Assembly: GCA_020846955.1 (NCBI GenBank)
Contig: JADLCZ010000068.1
Coordinates: 1 to 16,604 of the forward strand
Source of the DNA: Candidatus Nomurabacteria bacterium
GTDB lineage: Bacteria; Patescibacteriota; Minisyncoccia; Phycocordibacterales; UBA9973
Reading direction: 5' to 3'
DNA length: 16,604 bases
Shown: piece by piece, positions 8,606 through 14,658 of the stretch
Layout of the letters: the number at the start of each line of letters is the position of its first letter
Position numbering within the stretch: position 1 is the stretch's first letter
Notes under the pieces: generated by a model
Told to the model about the DNA's origin: nothing
The model's database searches: none
What the model saw: only the letters and a program-made list of their open reading frames with translations
Program-made: the position numbers and the translations under genes

Positions 8606-9448
8606 TTATTCTTTAATTACTAATTTACCAGTACCATCATCTACTACATAAATTCTACCATACACCTCAAAAGACTTTGCTCCAATCACTTTGTCAGCTT
8701 GCCCACTACGATAATCAAATAAATCATAATACGATATATATTCCCCATTCTCATCTACACCTCTACCAATCTTGAAATTACCAAGAGCAGATGTAGTATT
8801 ATTTTTAGCCAACTTCTCTTGAGCTTTCTGTATTAGACTCTCTGGGCGCCCATATCCAGAAACAAAAGCTGACTCACCAATATTTAAAGGTTTTTTTAAT
8901 TGATTATATTCTTTTATTACATCTTCCAAAAAATTCTTGTCATTAATAGATATATATCTTGTTCCTTTGTCTTTAGAATTTTCAGGGGAATATTTAGATA
9001 TAGATAAAACACCATTTTCTAATGGTTGTCCAAAATAATATCGATACAGGTCAAATAATTTTCCATAAGGATGCTCGGTAGAATAAAAACTCTCATCGAG
9101 CCCTGCACCATTTGCCTCAAATTCAGCATATGCCAGACCAGCTTTACTCATAGAGTTACCTGTAAAGTTATCTCTTTGTTTTATAGGAACTCCAGGGAGA
9201 TTTTCTGACAAAGTAGTGTATCTCTCGCCTTTATATTTAAATTCTTTTTCCCCTACTGTTCGTGCATGAGAATATGCATGGCCAAAATCTTTTTCAAAAG
9301 AATAATCTTTTGGTCCAGAATCTGGTAATCCAGAAAGCAAAACACTTGCAGTGCCTACTTTTAATAATGTTTTAATTTTATGCTTTAAAGAATCAAAATT
9401 AACCTCTTTTTTAGGTTCATTATTTTGAGCTTGAAAACTTTCTTTCAT
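8606..9448 (-). CDS. Hypothetical exported or membrane-anchored protein, shared-leader pair member B
   Basis: The 280-residue protein has no family I can name with confidence. Residues 1-16 match the downstream paralogue exactly. A weak hydrophobic segment (about 28-41, TLLKVGTASVLLSGL) may be a signal or anchor. The middle is soluble-looking, with many Tyr, Gly and Ser residues (G-L-D-E-S-F-Y-S-T-E-H-P-Y-G). The last 60 residues hold S-A-L-G-N-F-K-I-G-R-G, then Y-I-S-Y-Y-D-L-F-D-Y and F-E-V-Y-G-R-I-Y-V. From memory this pattern recalls C-terminal motifs in uncharacterised phage or plasmid proteins, but I cannot verify that. It has its own extended -10 promoter 6 nt from the ATG. It lies between the toxin gene and its sister gene, all in the same direction. 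Confidence 0.7.
   Translation of the reverse strand: MKESFQAQNNEPKKEVNFDSLKHKIKTLLKVGTASVLLSGLPDSGPKDYSFEKDFGHAYSHARTVGEKEFKYKGERYTTLSENLPGVPIKQRDNFTGNSMSKAGLAYAEFEANGAGLDESFYSTEHPYGKLFDLYRYYFGQPLENGVLSISKYSPENSKDKGTRYISINDKNFLEDVIKEYNQLKKPLNIGESAFVSGYGRPESLIQKAQEKLAKNNTTSALGNFKIGRGVDENGEYISYYDLFDYRSGQADKVIGAKSFEVYGRIYVVDDGTGKLVIKE
9402..9448 (-). repeat. 47-bp identical gene-start repeat, copy 2
   Basis: This is the direct-repeat partner of 8553-8599, spaced 849 bp apart start to start. It encodes the shared leader M-K-E-S-F-Q-A-Q-N-N-E-P-K-K-E-V. Nothing outside the repeat aligns over a comparable length. Confidence 0.95.
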
Positions 9449-9454
9449 GTATTC

Positions 9455-9463
9455 ATTATATCA
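9455..9463 (-). promoter_or_regulatory. Extended -10 promoter of the hypothetical pair, predicted leaderless
   Basis: The minus strand reads TGATATAAT: a perfect TATAAT (9455-9460) with an upstream TG. No good -35 is seen at 17 nt. The ATG at 9448 begins 6 nt after the box, so transcription should start on the start codon. The box lies just past the toxin stop codon. Confidence 0.65.
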
Positions 9464-9466
9464 GAA

Positions 9467-9724
9467 TTATTTATAAACATCATGGTCACCTATAGACAGG
9501 AATTGTACTCTCGTTTTTGAGTCGTATGAAAAAACTATTCGAAAACTGTAGTTTACAGAGAAACTATAGCAATCTTCGAATTTTCCTTTTAGTTTATGTA
9601 CTTTTAACAATTTATGATTTTTTGCATTTTTAAAAAGTTCAATTTTTTCGAAAACTTCCTCTTGTAAGTTAACCTCCAATTTGTTGAATTGTCGTATAAA
9701 AATTGGCTTATAAAGAATTTCCAT
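9467..9724 (-). CDS. RelE/ParE-superfamily toxin (type II toxin-antitoxin)
   Basis: The 85-residue basic protein has the compact RelE fold signature. The N-terminal strand (EILYKPIFIRQF) is followed by two helices (LQEEVFEKIELF) and a K-L-L-K-V-H-K-L-K-G segment. The core strands are Y-S-F-R-I-V-F-S-Y and L-S-I-G-D-H-D-V-Y, the latter matching the family ending I-G-x-H-D-x-Y. Toxins of this superfamily are ribosome-dependent mRNA nucleases (RelE type) or gyrase poisons (ParE type). The features favour the RelE/StbE branch, but activity is untested. The start is the ATG at 9724, 4 nt after the antitoxin stop. A longer reading frame from a TTG at 9748 would overlap the antitoxin and add eight unconserved residues, so it was rejected. 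No frame damage is seen, so the toxin looks intact. Confidence 0.85.
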   Translation of the reverse strand: MEILYKPIFIRQFNKLEVNLQEEVFEKIELFKNAKNHKLLKVHKLKGKFEDCYSFSVNYSFRIVFSYDSKTRVQFLSIGDHDVYK

Positions 9725-9728
9725 ATAA

Positions 9729-9938
9729 TTATTTAAATTTTTTCGCAAGCTCTCTCAGGTCACCCTTCAAACCCACTTCTCTTTGTGCTCTTAATACAGT
9801 CAATACAGCCTCTTCTTCAGAAAGGCGGGTTATGGCACGACGAACAACATCGGCTTTGTTGGATCCATAGCCTGATTTAACAAGGTTATTTAACTCCATC
9901 TCTAGTTTAGGTGGTAATGGCACAGATATAGTACTCAT
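9729..9938 (-). CDS. Ribbon-helix-helix antitoxin (CopG/ParD-like)
   Basis: The 69-residue protein precedes the toxin, as in most type II pairs. Residues 3-10 (TISVPLPP) form the DNA-binding beta strand of the ribbon-helix-helix fold. Two helices follow, with the family turn G-Y-G-S-N-K-A-D-V-V-R-R-A-I. The C-terminal tail (L-K-G-D-L-R-E-L-A-K-K-F) is the expected toxin-binding part and is typical of this antitoxin type. As a dimer it should neutralise the toxin and repress its own promoter. The 28-bp palindrome at 9969-9996 is the obvious binding site. A TATAAT at 9947-9952 lies 8 nt before the ATG, and no Shine-Dalgarno sequence is present. Confidence 0.85.
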   Translation of the reverse strand: MSTISVPLPPKLEMELNNLVKSGYGSNKADVVRRAITRLSEEEAVLTVLRAQREVGLKGDLRELAKKFK

Positions 9939-9946
9939 AAAATTTG

Positions 9947-9952
9947 ATTATA
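9947..9952 (-). promoter_or_regulatory. -10 box of the toxin-antitoxin operon
   Basis: A perfect TATAAT on the minus strand lies 8 nt before the antitoxin ATG. The matching -35 position (about 9970-9975) falls inside the palindromic operator and is not close to consensus. Confidence 0.5.
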
Positions 9953-9968
9953 TTTAAACTTCTAATAG

Positions 9969-9996
9969 TATTATAATATCATATGATATTATAATA
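9969..9996. promoter_or_regulatory. 28-bp perfect palindrome, probable antitoxin operator
   Basis: Two 14-bp arms meet without a spacer, centred on TATCATATGATA. It sits 30 bp upstream of the antitoxin ATG and covers the expected -35 region, so bound antitoxin would block RNA polymerase. Ribbon-helix-helix antitoxins commonly bind short palindromes of this kind. It also carries TATAAT in both directions. Being followed by no U run, it does not look like a terminator. Confidence 0.7.
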
Positions 9997-10015
9997 TGCA
10001 AGCTACCTATATTAT

Positions 10016-10174
10016 CTATATCCAATGGAGGAGATATGCTAAGAATAGTAATGTACCTACTAGACCTAGGAGTGAATTGACTCTGGATAATACTCCGATT
10101 ATTACAATAGCTAATATTACCTTTAGTATACCAAGAGCAAGAAGTGACGCCCAAATTGTTTGTATTAATATCAT
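10016..10174 (-). CDS. Small hydrophobic membrane protein, 52 residues
   Basis: The protein is almost entirely hydrophobic, with about two membrane helices: roughly residues 3-29 (I-W-A-S-L-L-A-L-G-I-L) and 34-51 (L-L-G-L-V-G-T-L-L-F). They are joined by a short polar turn, S-R-V-N-S. I do not recognise a family. It is supported as a gene by a well-formed promoter (TTGTTA, 16 nt, TACAAT) with the ATG exactly 6 nt after the -10, as at other genes here. The opposite strand shows only a reading frame that starts inside the palindrome and has unlikely composition. The gene sits between the HtrA gene and the toxin-antitoxin pair, all in one direction. A role as a small toxin or regulator of the nearby membrane protease is possible but unsupported. 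Confidence 0.65.
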   Translation of the reverse strand: MILIQTIWASLLALGILKVILAIVIIGVLSRVNSLLGLVGTLLFLAYLLHWI

Positions 10175-10180
10175 ATAATT

Positions 10181-10208
10181 ATTGTACCGTAAATTTAATA
10201 TTTAACAA
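10181..10208 (-). promoter_or_regulatory. Promoter of the small membrane protein, predicted leaderless
   Basis: TTGTTA (10203-10208), a 16-nt spacer and TACAAT (10181-10186) lie on the minus strand, with 6 nt to the ATG at 10174. It is in the 40-nt gap after the HtrA stop. Confidence 0.55.
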
Positions 10209-10214
10209 AACGTA

Positions 10215-11567
10215 TTATTTTGCCTCGCCTAATACAAGATATATTATCTTTTCTGTTTTATTCCTTAATAGTTTAATCATTATAGTATCCCCAACTTTTT
10301 TATTTCGTATTACATACGCGAAGTCTTCGTCACGTGTTATCGTTTGACCATCAACTTGAATAATTATGTCCCCTTCTAGTATGCCAAATAATTCTGCAGG
10401 AGAACCAGGGATCACAGCAAATTCATCCTTGCCACTACCCTTAACTATCAATATGCCGTATCCGACAGGCAAATCTCTATCAACCTTCAATTCTTCTGTG
10501 ATAGCTACATATCTTATCCCTACATATGGTCTTGAAATTTTTCCAGTTTTTTTAACAGAATTTATTATACTTTTTATACTATTTATAGGTAATGCGAAAC
10601 TCACACTTTGTGAACCTGTTGCTGTTGCAACATTTACGCCAATAACCTTACCATAAAGATCAATTAATGGGCCACCAGAGTTACCAGGATTAATAGCGGC
10701 ATCTGTTTGGATAACTTTCTCAAGCCTCTCGGACAGACCTGATCTACCATTTGCTGTAACTGAGCGAGAAAGCCCAGATACAATACCAACAGATACAGAA
10801 TTCTTGAACTCTCCAAGTGCATTGCCAATAGCAATCACACTTTCTCCTACATTGAGTTTATCTGAGTCACCAAGCTCTAGGTATTCGTATTTTTTATTAG
10901 AGTTTGAAATCTTCATAATAGCTACATCATATATTGGGTCAATAGCCAGAATCTCGGCACTTTGAGCACCGCCATTATTTAGTATTATTTCGTATTCAAC
11001 ATTCTTTGCGTCTACTACATGCCGGTTAGTCACAATCATTCCATCTGGAGATACAACAAACCCTGAGCCACTACCGACGTTTTGCCGGTCAAAGCCATTC
11101 TCTTTCTGCTCAATTTTTTTTGTATTTTTGTTTAAAACAAGTTCATATTTAGGAATTTTTTTATATAAAGCAATAGAGACAACGGCCGGGTTCGCATTGC
11201 GTACAATATCTACAATACTTTTTTGAGATACTTTTTTAGCATTGTCTATTGCTTCTTGTTTAATTTTTTCTTCATTTAGACTTTTTTCACTTGCATTACT
11301 TTCTAATAATTTTTCAGCATTTAACAATGTTGTATCGCTAGCTATTTCGTTATTTATCATTTCTGATAATTGCTCGTTTCTAAGTTGGAAAATTTTGTCT
11401 AGAATTATATTTTTGTTATATATTATCACAGAGAAAATTACCAATACAGTAACCAATGACGACAAAACACTGGTAAGAATATATTTAAATGTTCGATTCT
11501 TAAAAAAATACTTAGATTTTAAGATAATATTTTGTATTAATTTTTGTAAATCAATTTCTTTATTCAT
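10215..11567 (-). CDS. htrA: HtrA-family trypsin-like serine protease with one PDZ domain
   Basis: The 450-residue membrane-anchored protease acts outside the membrane on misfolded proteins. A positively charged N-terminus precedes one membrane helix (about 29-50). A helical, charged stalk (about 55-118) follows, then the protease domain. The catalytic triad is visible: His183 in TNRHVV, Asp214 in DPIYDVAIMKI and Ser296 in GNSGGP. The oxyanion region and activation loop (NPGNSGG; S-V-S-V-G-I-V-S-G) are normal. One PDZ domain occupies about 345-445 (PYVGIRY to D-G-Q-T-I-x-x-x-x-D). An insertion around 138-160 (KYELVLNKNTKK) before GSGSGF is longer than in E. coli DegS. It starts 5 nt after the riboflavin kinase stop, the third gene of an operon. 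Confidence 0.92.
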   Translation of the reverse strand: MNKEIDLQKLIQNIILKSKYFFKNRTFKYILTSVLSSLVTVLVIFSVIIYNKNIILDKIFQLRNEQLSEMINNEIASDTTLLNAEKLLESNASEKSLNEEKIKQEAIDNAKKVSQKSIVDIVRNANPAVVSIALYKKIPKYELVLNKNTKKIEQKENGFDRQNVGSGSGFVVSPDGMIVTNRHVVDAKNVEYEIILNNGGAQSAEILAIDPIYDVAIMKISNSNKKYEYLELGDSDKLNVGESVIAIGNALGEFKNSVSVGIVSGLSRSVTANGRSGLSERLEKVIQTDAAINPGNSGGPLIDLYGKVIGVNVATATGSQSVSFALPINSIKSIINSVKKTGKISRPYVGIRYVAITEELKVDRDLPVGYGILIVKGSGKDEFAVIPGSPAELFGILEGDIIIQVDGQTITRDEDFAYVIRNKKVGDTIMIKLLRNKTEKIIYLVLGEAK

Positions 11568-11572
11568 ATATA

Positions 11573-11944
11573 TTATTTTAACATTTTCCTAATTTTTTCA
11601 ACATCAGAATCTATCTGGTCTGTTAAATCATCTGTTTCTATAAACCTCTTTATATCACGGATTCTATCTACAATATCCACTTCTATGATCTTGCCATTTG
11701 TATCGGGAAATGTCTCGTCTGTAATATCTATAAGATGAACTTCCATTGTCTTATTCTTATCATTAAAGGTCGGTATTGGACCATAGTGTAGTGCCCCTTT
11801 ATAAGCCTTGTTGTCTATTACAATCCACGCTGAATATATACCATCATCAAGGATTAAATCCTTGGGTATTGATAAATTCAATGTGGGGAAACCTATACCT
11901 TTACCCCTTCCTATTCCTTGTATATGGCTACTGTTGAATAACAT
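11573..11944 (-). CDS. Standalone riboflavin kinase
   Basis: The 123-residue protein matches the C-terminal flavokinase domain of bifunctional RibF, which converts riboflavin and ATP to FMN. G-R-G-K-G-I-G-F-P-T-L-N at about 12-23 holds the PTxN Mg-ATP motif. G-I-Y-S-A-W-I-V-I and Y-K-G-A-L-H-Y-G-P-I-P-T-F follow. M-E-V-H-L-I-D supplies the predicted catalytic Glu, and the closing helix pattern I-R-D-I-K-R-F-I-x-x-x-D-x-L is typical. The N-terminal FAD synthetase half of RibF is absent and there is no room for it, because the start overlaps the end of the transporter gene by 17 nt. So this gene would yield FMN, and FAD would need another enzyme. It is translationally coupled to the EamA gene and lies just before htrA. 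Confidence 0.9.
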   Translation of the reverse strand: MLFNSSHIQGIGRGKGIGFPTLNLSIPKDLILDDGIYSAWIVIDNKAYKGALHYGPIPTFNDKNKTMEVHLIDITDETFPDTNGKIIEVDIVDRIRDIKRFIETDDLTDQIDSDVEKIRKMLK

Positions 11945-12851
11945 ATGACTTCTGCAATTTTACTATACGGACAATACTATACACAAGCACAATAGCTCCT
12001 ATCCACTGCGACAATGACAAAAATGAGTTATATAATTTCATATCGATCAATATAGCTATAAATGGGAATGTGAGCTCTAAAATGGTTGATACATGCACAG
12101 GAGTCCTCTTAAGGCCTTTGTAATATATAAGTAGTGCTACCATACCAGTAGACACAGATATGAGGGCAAATAGGCCAAACTGTGAGAATGTTGGCAATGC
12201 CAAGCTTGTTGTATATCCAAATAATACTATCACTATAATTGCCATAATACTTGTAATTAAAAAGCGATAAAATGTTACAGTATTGCTCGAGACTTTATTT
12301 AAAAGCATTTTAGAGAATGTTGTCGATGTACCCCACGCAAAAGCTGCTCCGAGCGCATACAGTGCGGCAATTATTGTACCTTCTCCAGTACTTAGGTTCA
12401 CAATGCCATCTTTGAATGTGACGAAGTATGCAGAAATTAGTGCAAGTATTGCCCATGGAATATACTTTCTTGAAATTTTTTCTTTTAGGAAAATTGAAGC
12501 GGATCCAATTGCGAAAATTGGTTGAAGCTTTTGCAAAAGGAATACTACAGAAAAAGAAATGAAGTGTACCTTCAAAAGCGCAGTGGTAAACCATAATGTA
12601 CCAAGGAGACCAGACAAGAATGCAACTAGTATCAAGAGCCACCATTCCCTCTTACCAATCTTCTCTTTAAGAATTATTTTCCAAATAAATGGGAAAAGTA
12701 TAACAAGACCAATCAAATGTTCGAAGAATATTATTGTAATCGGTGGCAAACTATATAAATTACGACGAATCACTCCATCTAATGCCCAAAGTAATGCTGC
12801 CAAAATTATAAACATAGGGCCCAGTGGTATTTTCTTTAATTTATTTATCAT
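11928..12851 (-). CDS. EamA-family (drug/metabolite superfamily) transporter, possible riboflavin importer
   Basis: The 307-residue protein has about ten membrane helices in two EamA repeats. The first repeat begins I-P-L-G-P-M-F-I-I-L-A-A-L-L-W-A-L-D-G. The second begins G-T-I-I-A-A-L-Y-A-L-G-A-A-F-A-W-G-T-S-T. The two helix pairs with the small-residue W-G/W-A motif are typical of the family. Length is normal. Substrates of EamA proteins vary widely. The known riboflavin importer RibN is of this type, and the 17-nt overlap with riboflavin kinase suggests riboflavin, but that is inference from context. It has its own promoter directly behind the helicase terminator and heads a three-gene operon. 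Confidence 0.88.
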   Translation of the reverse strand: MINKLKKIPLGPMFIILAALLWALDGVIRRNLYSLPPITIIFFEHLIGLVILFPFIWKIILKEKIGKREWWLLILVAFLSGLLGTLWFTTALLKVHFISFSVVFLLQKLQPIFAIGSASIFLKEKISRKYIPWAILALISAYFVTFKDGIVNLSTGEGTIIAALYALGAAFAWGTSTTFSKMLLNKVSSNTVTFYRFLITSIMAIIVIVLFGYTTSLALPTFSQFGLFALISVSTGMVALLIYYKGLKRTPVHVSTILELTFPFIAILIDMKLYNSFLSLSQWIGAIVLVYSIVRIVKLQKSYVIQQ

Positions 12852-12860
12852 ATAAAGGAA

Positions 12861-12889
12861 AGTATACTAGGTTTTCACTATACGCACAA
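12861..12889 (-). promoter_or_regulatory. Promoter of the EamA-riboflavin kinase-htrA operon
   Basis: TTGTGC (12884-12889), a 17-nt spacer and TATACT (12861-12866) lie on the minus strand. The ATG begins 9 nt after the -10, so the leader would be only 2-3 nt. Confidence 0.65.
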
Positions 12890-12890
12890 C

Positions 12891-12925
12891 CAACAAAAAA
12901 TCCCCAATATGGGGATTTTTTGTTG
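12891..12925 (-). terminator. Terminator of the DEAD-box helicase gene
   Basis: A perfect 15-bp stem (12891-12905 with 12911-12925) with a 5-nt loop has a GGGGA core and a run of six T. It lies 6 nt after the helicase stop and directly before the EamA promoter. It insulates the two units. Confidence 0.88.
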
Positions 12926-12931
12926 TATATA

Positions 12932-14446
12932 TTATCCAATTAGAGTCAATGCAATACCCTTCTTGTTACCACGACCAGTACGGCCTATACGGTGTACGTA
13001 GTCGTCATATGTCGCTGGAATATCGAAGTTGATTACGTGCGATACATCAGGAATATCAAGTCCTCGTGCCGCAACATCTGTCGCCACCAATATTTGCACC
13101 TGATTACTCTTAAACATTCTTAGTGCTTGCTGGCGCTGTGAATGGCGCTTGTCGCCGTGGATGGATTCAGATTTAAAGCCTTTTTGTGTTAGAACTTTCG
13201 ATAATTTCTCTACTCCGTGCTTTGTCTTACCGAAAATAAGAACTTTCGTCAGGCCTGGTTGATTGAGCAAATCATGAAGAACATCAATCTTCTCTTCGCC
13301 TCGACGAAGATGAATAACATCTTGGTCAATATTTTTTGAAGTATCGCGAGTCTTTACAGAGATTCGTACTGGATTGTTAAGGAAATCATTAATCAACTTC
13401 TCGATCGCAGGCGATAGTGTCGCTGAGAAAAATAATGTATGACGAACCTTTGGCATTCCGGCCATAATGAATCGCATATCATCGATGAATCCCATATCAA
13501 GCATTTGATCCGCTTCGTCGAGTACTATTGATTGAAATGCTTGTAAATTAATCATCTTACGTGCGATCAAATCTTTCAATCGTCCTGGAGTACCAATGAT
13601 AAAATTATTTTTATATTTTAATTGTGAGATCTGCTTGCCAATTGGTGCACCTCCTACACAACATACAGAAAATATTTTCAAGTTCTTTGTAAATCCTCGT
13701 AGCTCATCTTCAATCTGAATTGCAAGCTCTCGTGTTGGTACGATGATGATTGCTTGTTCGTTTGGATTCTTTATCACTTTGTTTATAAGTGGAATAAGGA
13801 ATGCTGCAGTCTTGCCAGTACCAGTGTTGGCAATACCAACAATGTCGCGACCTTCCAATACTTTTGGAATAGCTTCATCTTGAATTGGAGTTGGAGTAAC
13901 ATAGCCTTTGCCAACAATTGCCTCTTTTAATTTCGGTTCAATTGCGAAATCAATAAATTGGTGTCTTGGCTTGAAGACTTCCTCTACCTCAACAGAAACA
14001 ACTTTATTGATAAAGCGTGAGGCATCAATACGCTCACCTCTGCCTTTACCACGGCCACCTCCAGATGAAGATGATCCACCACGATTACGATTTCTGCCTC
14101 CGAATGCATTGCCTCCAGATGATGGACGTTTTGAATAACTTGAACCTCCACCCCGGTATGAAGAACTTGAAGAACTACCCCCACCTGAATATGACGGTCG
14201 TGAAGAATTTGAGTGACTTGATGCACTTGAATGACTTGAACCCCCTCTTAAGCTGTTGCCATACGAAGGTCGTGAAGCTGACTTTCTATCTGAAAAAGCT
14301 GGCTTAGAGAACCCACCACTTTGTACTGGTGATCTGCGACTCATAGGGCGACTTGAATTTGCTCCTGTCCGAAGACTAGGAGACTTTGAATAATTTGAAG
14401 AAGAGTGCGGTTTGCGCATACCTCTCGATGTATTTGTGTTTTGCAT
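12932..14446 (-). CDS. DEAD-box RNA helicase with Ser/Arg/Gly-rich N-terminal tail
   Basis: The 504-residue ATP-dependent RNA helicase shows all core motifs in order: Q motif (T-P-I-Q), motif I ANTGTGKT (near 204-212), PTRELA, TPGRL, DEAD (near 308-311), SAT, ATDVAARGLD and HRIGRTGR (near 485-492). The first 140 or so residues are low complexity, rich in Ser, Arg, Gly and Tyr (S-Y-R-G-G-G, G-G-R-N-R-N-R-G-G), and almost surely disordered and RNA-binding. In most bacterial relatives such tails are at the C-terminus. Here the protein ends only 12 residues after motif VI, shorter than usual; no continuation is seen in another frame before the terminator. Likely roles are mRNA decay, ribosome assembly or cold response. 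A structured upstream region may control it. Confidence 0.93.
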   Translation of the reverse strand: MQNTNTSRGMRKPHSSSNYSKSPSLRTGANSSRPMSRRSPVQSGGFSKPAFSDRKSASRPSYGNSLRGGSSHSSASSHSNSSRPSYSGGGSSSSSSYRGGGSSYSKRPSSGGNAFGGRNRNRGGSSSSGGGRGKGRGERIDASRFINKVVSVEVEEVFKPRHQFIDFAIEPKLKEAIVGKGYVTPTPIQDEAIPKVLEGRDIVGIANTGTGKTAAFLIPLINKVIKNPNEQAIIIVPTRELAIQIEDELRGFTKNLKIFSVCCVGGAPIGKQISQLKYKNNFIIGTPGRLKDLIARKMINLQAFQSIVLDEADQMLDMGFIDDMRFIMAGMPKVRHTLFFSATLSPAIEKLINDFLNNPVRISVKTRDTSKNIDQDVIHLRRGEEKIDVLHDLLNQPGLTKVLIFGKTKHGVEKLSKVLTQKGFKSESIHGDKRHSQRQQALRMFKSNQVQILVATDVAARGLDIPDVSHVINFDIPATYDDYVHRIGRTGRGNKKGIALTLIG

Positions 14447-14458
14447 ATACTTTAAAAT

Positions 14459-14525
14459 AAGGGCTATGCCCTTTTATATAACTCACAGTCTTATAATAAA
14501 AGTGACTGGATGATCTATGAGTTAT
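14459..14525. other. Structured intergenic region upstream of the helicase gene
   Basis: The 212-nt gap between the divergent helicase and membrane-protein genes holds two inverted repeats. One is a 6-bp hairpin with a 3-nt loop (14459-14473), 13 nt before the helicase ATG. The other is larger: 14478-14485 pairs with 14518-14525, and 14486-14490 with 14504-14508. That makes a 13-bp stem with a 9-nt bulge on one side and a 13-nt loop. No convincing promoter for the helicase was found close to its ATG, so a structured 5' leader is likely. The rest of the gap holds the promoter of the plus-strand gene. Confidence 0.5.
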
Positions 14526-14623
14526 TTAAGCTTTATGCTCTTGTGCGCCACTATATTGCGCGAACCCAATTAGATTTAGTTATGCGTATATGATAGCAGA
14601 AATTCTCTCCCCTGTCAAATTTA

Positions 14624-14652
14624 TTGAGAGAGCGCTTATAAAATGCTATAAT
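14624..14652 (+). promoter_or_regulatory. Near-consensus promoter, predicted leaderless
   Basis: TTGAGA (14624-14629), a 17-nt spacer and a perfect TATAAT (14647-14652) are followed after 6 nt by the ATG at 14659. This is the cleanest example of the leaderless arrangement in the window. It also rules out the upstream in-frame ATG at 14590, which lies before the promoter. Confidence 0.8.
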
Positions 14653-14658
14653 ATATAC

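Noticed and set aside
9725..9748. TTG start giving eight extra residues to the toxin
   Set aside because: It overlaps the antitoxin coding end, and the ATG at 9724 gives the usual family length and spacing.
10021..10038. GGAGGAG followed by ATG on the plus strand, a Shine-Dalgarno-like site
   Set aside because: It leads into a frame of only about 14 codons and lies antisense to the small membrane gene, so it is a chance match.
9996..10178. Plus-strand reading frame of 60 codons starting inside the palindrome, and a minus-strand frame 9954-10154
   Set aside because: Both overlap the better-supported membrane protein frame, have unlikely amino acid composition, and lack a fitting promoter arrangement.
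14590..14658. Upstream extension of the small membrane protein from an ATG at 14590
   Set aside because: The segment contains a near-consensus promoter whose start point falls on the ATG at 14659.
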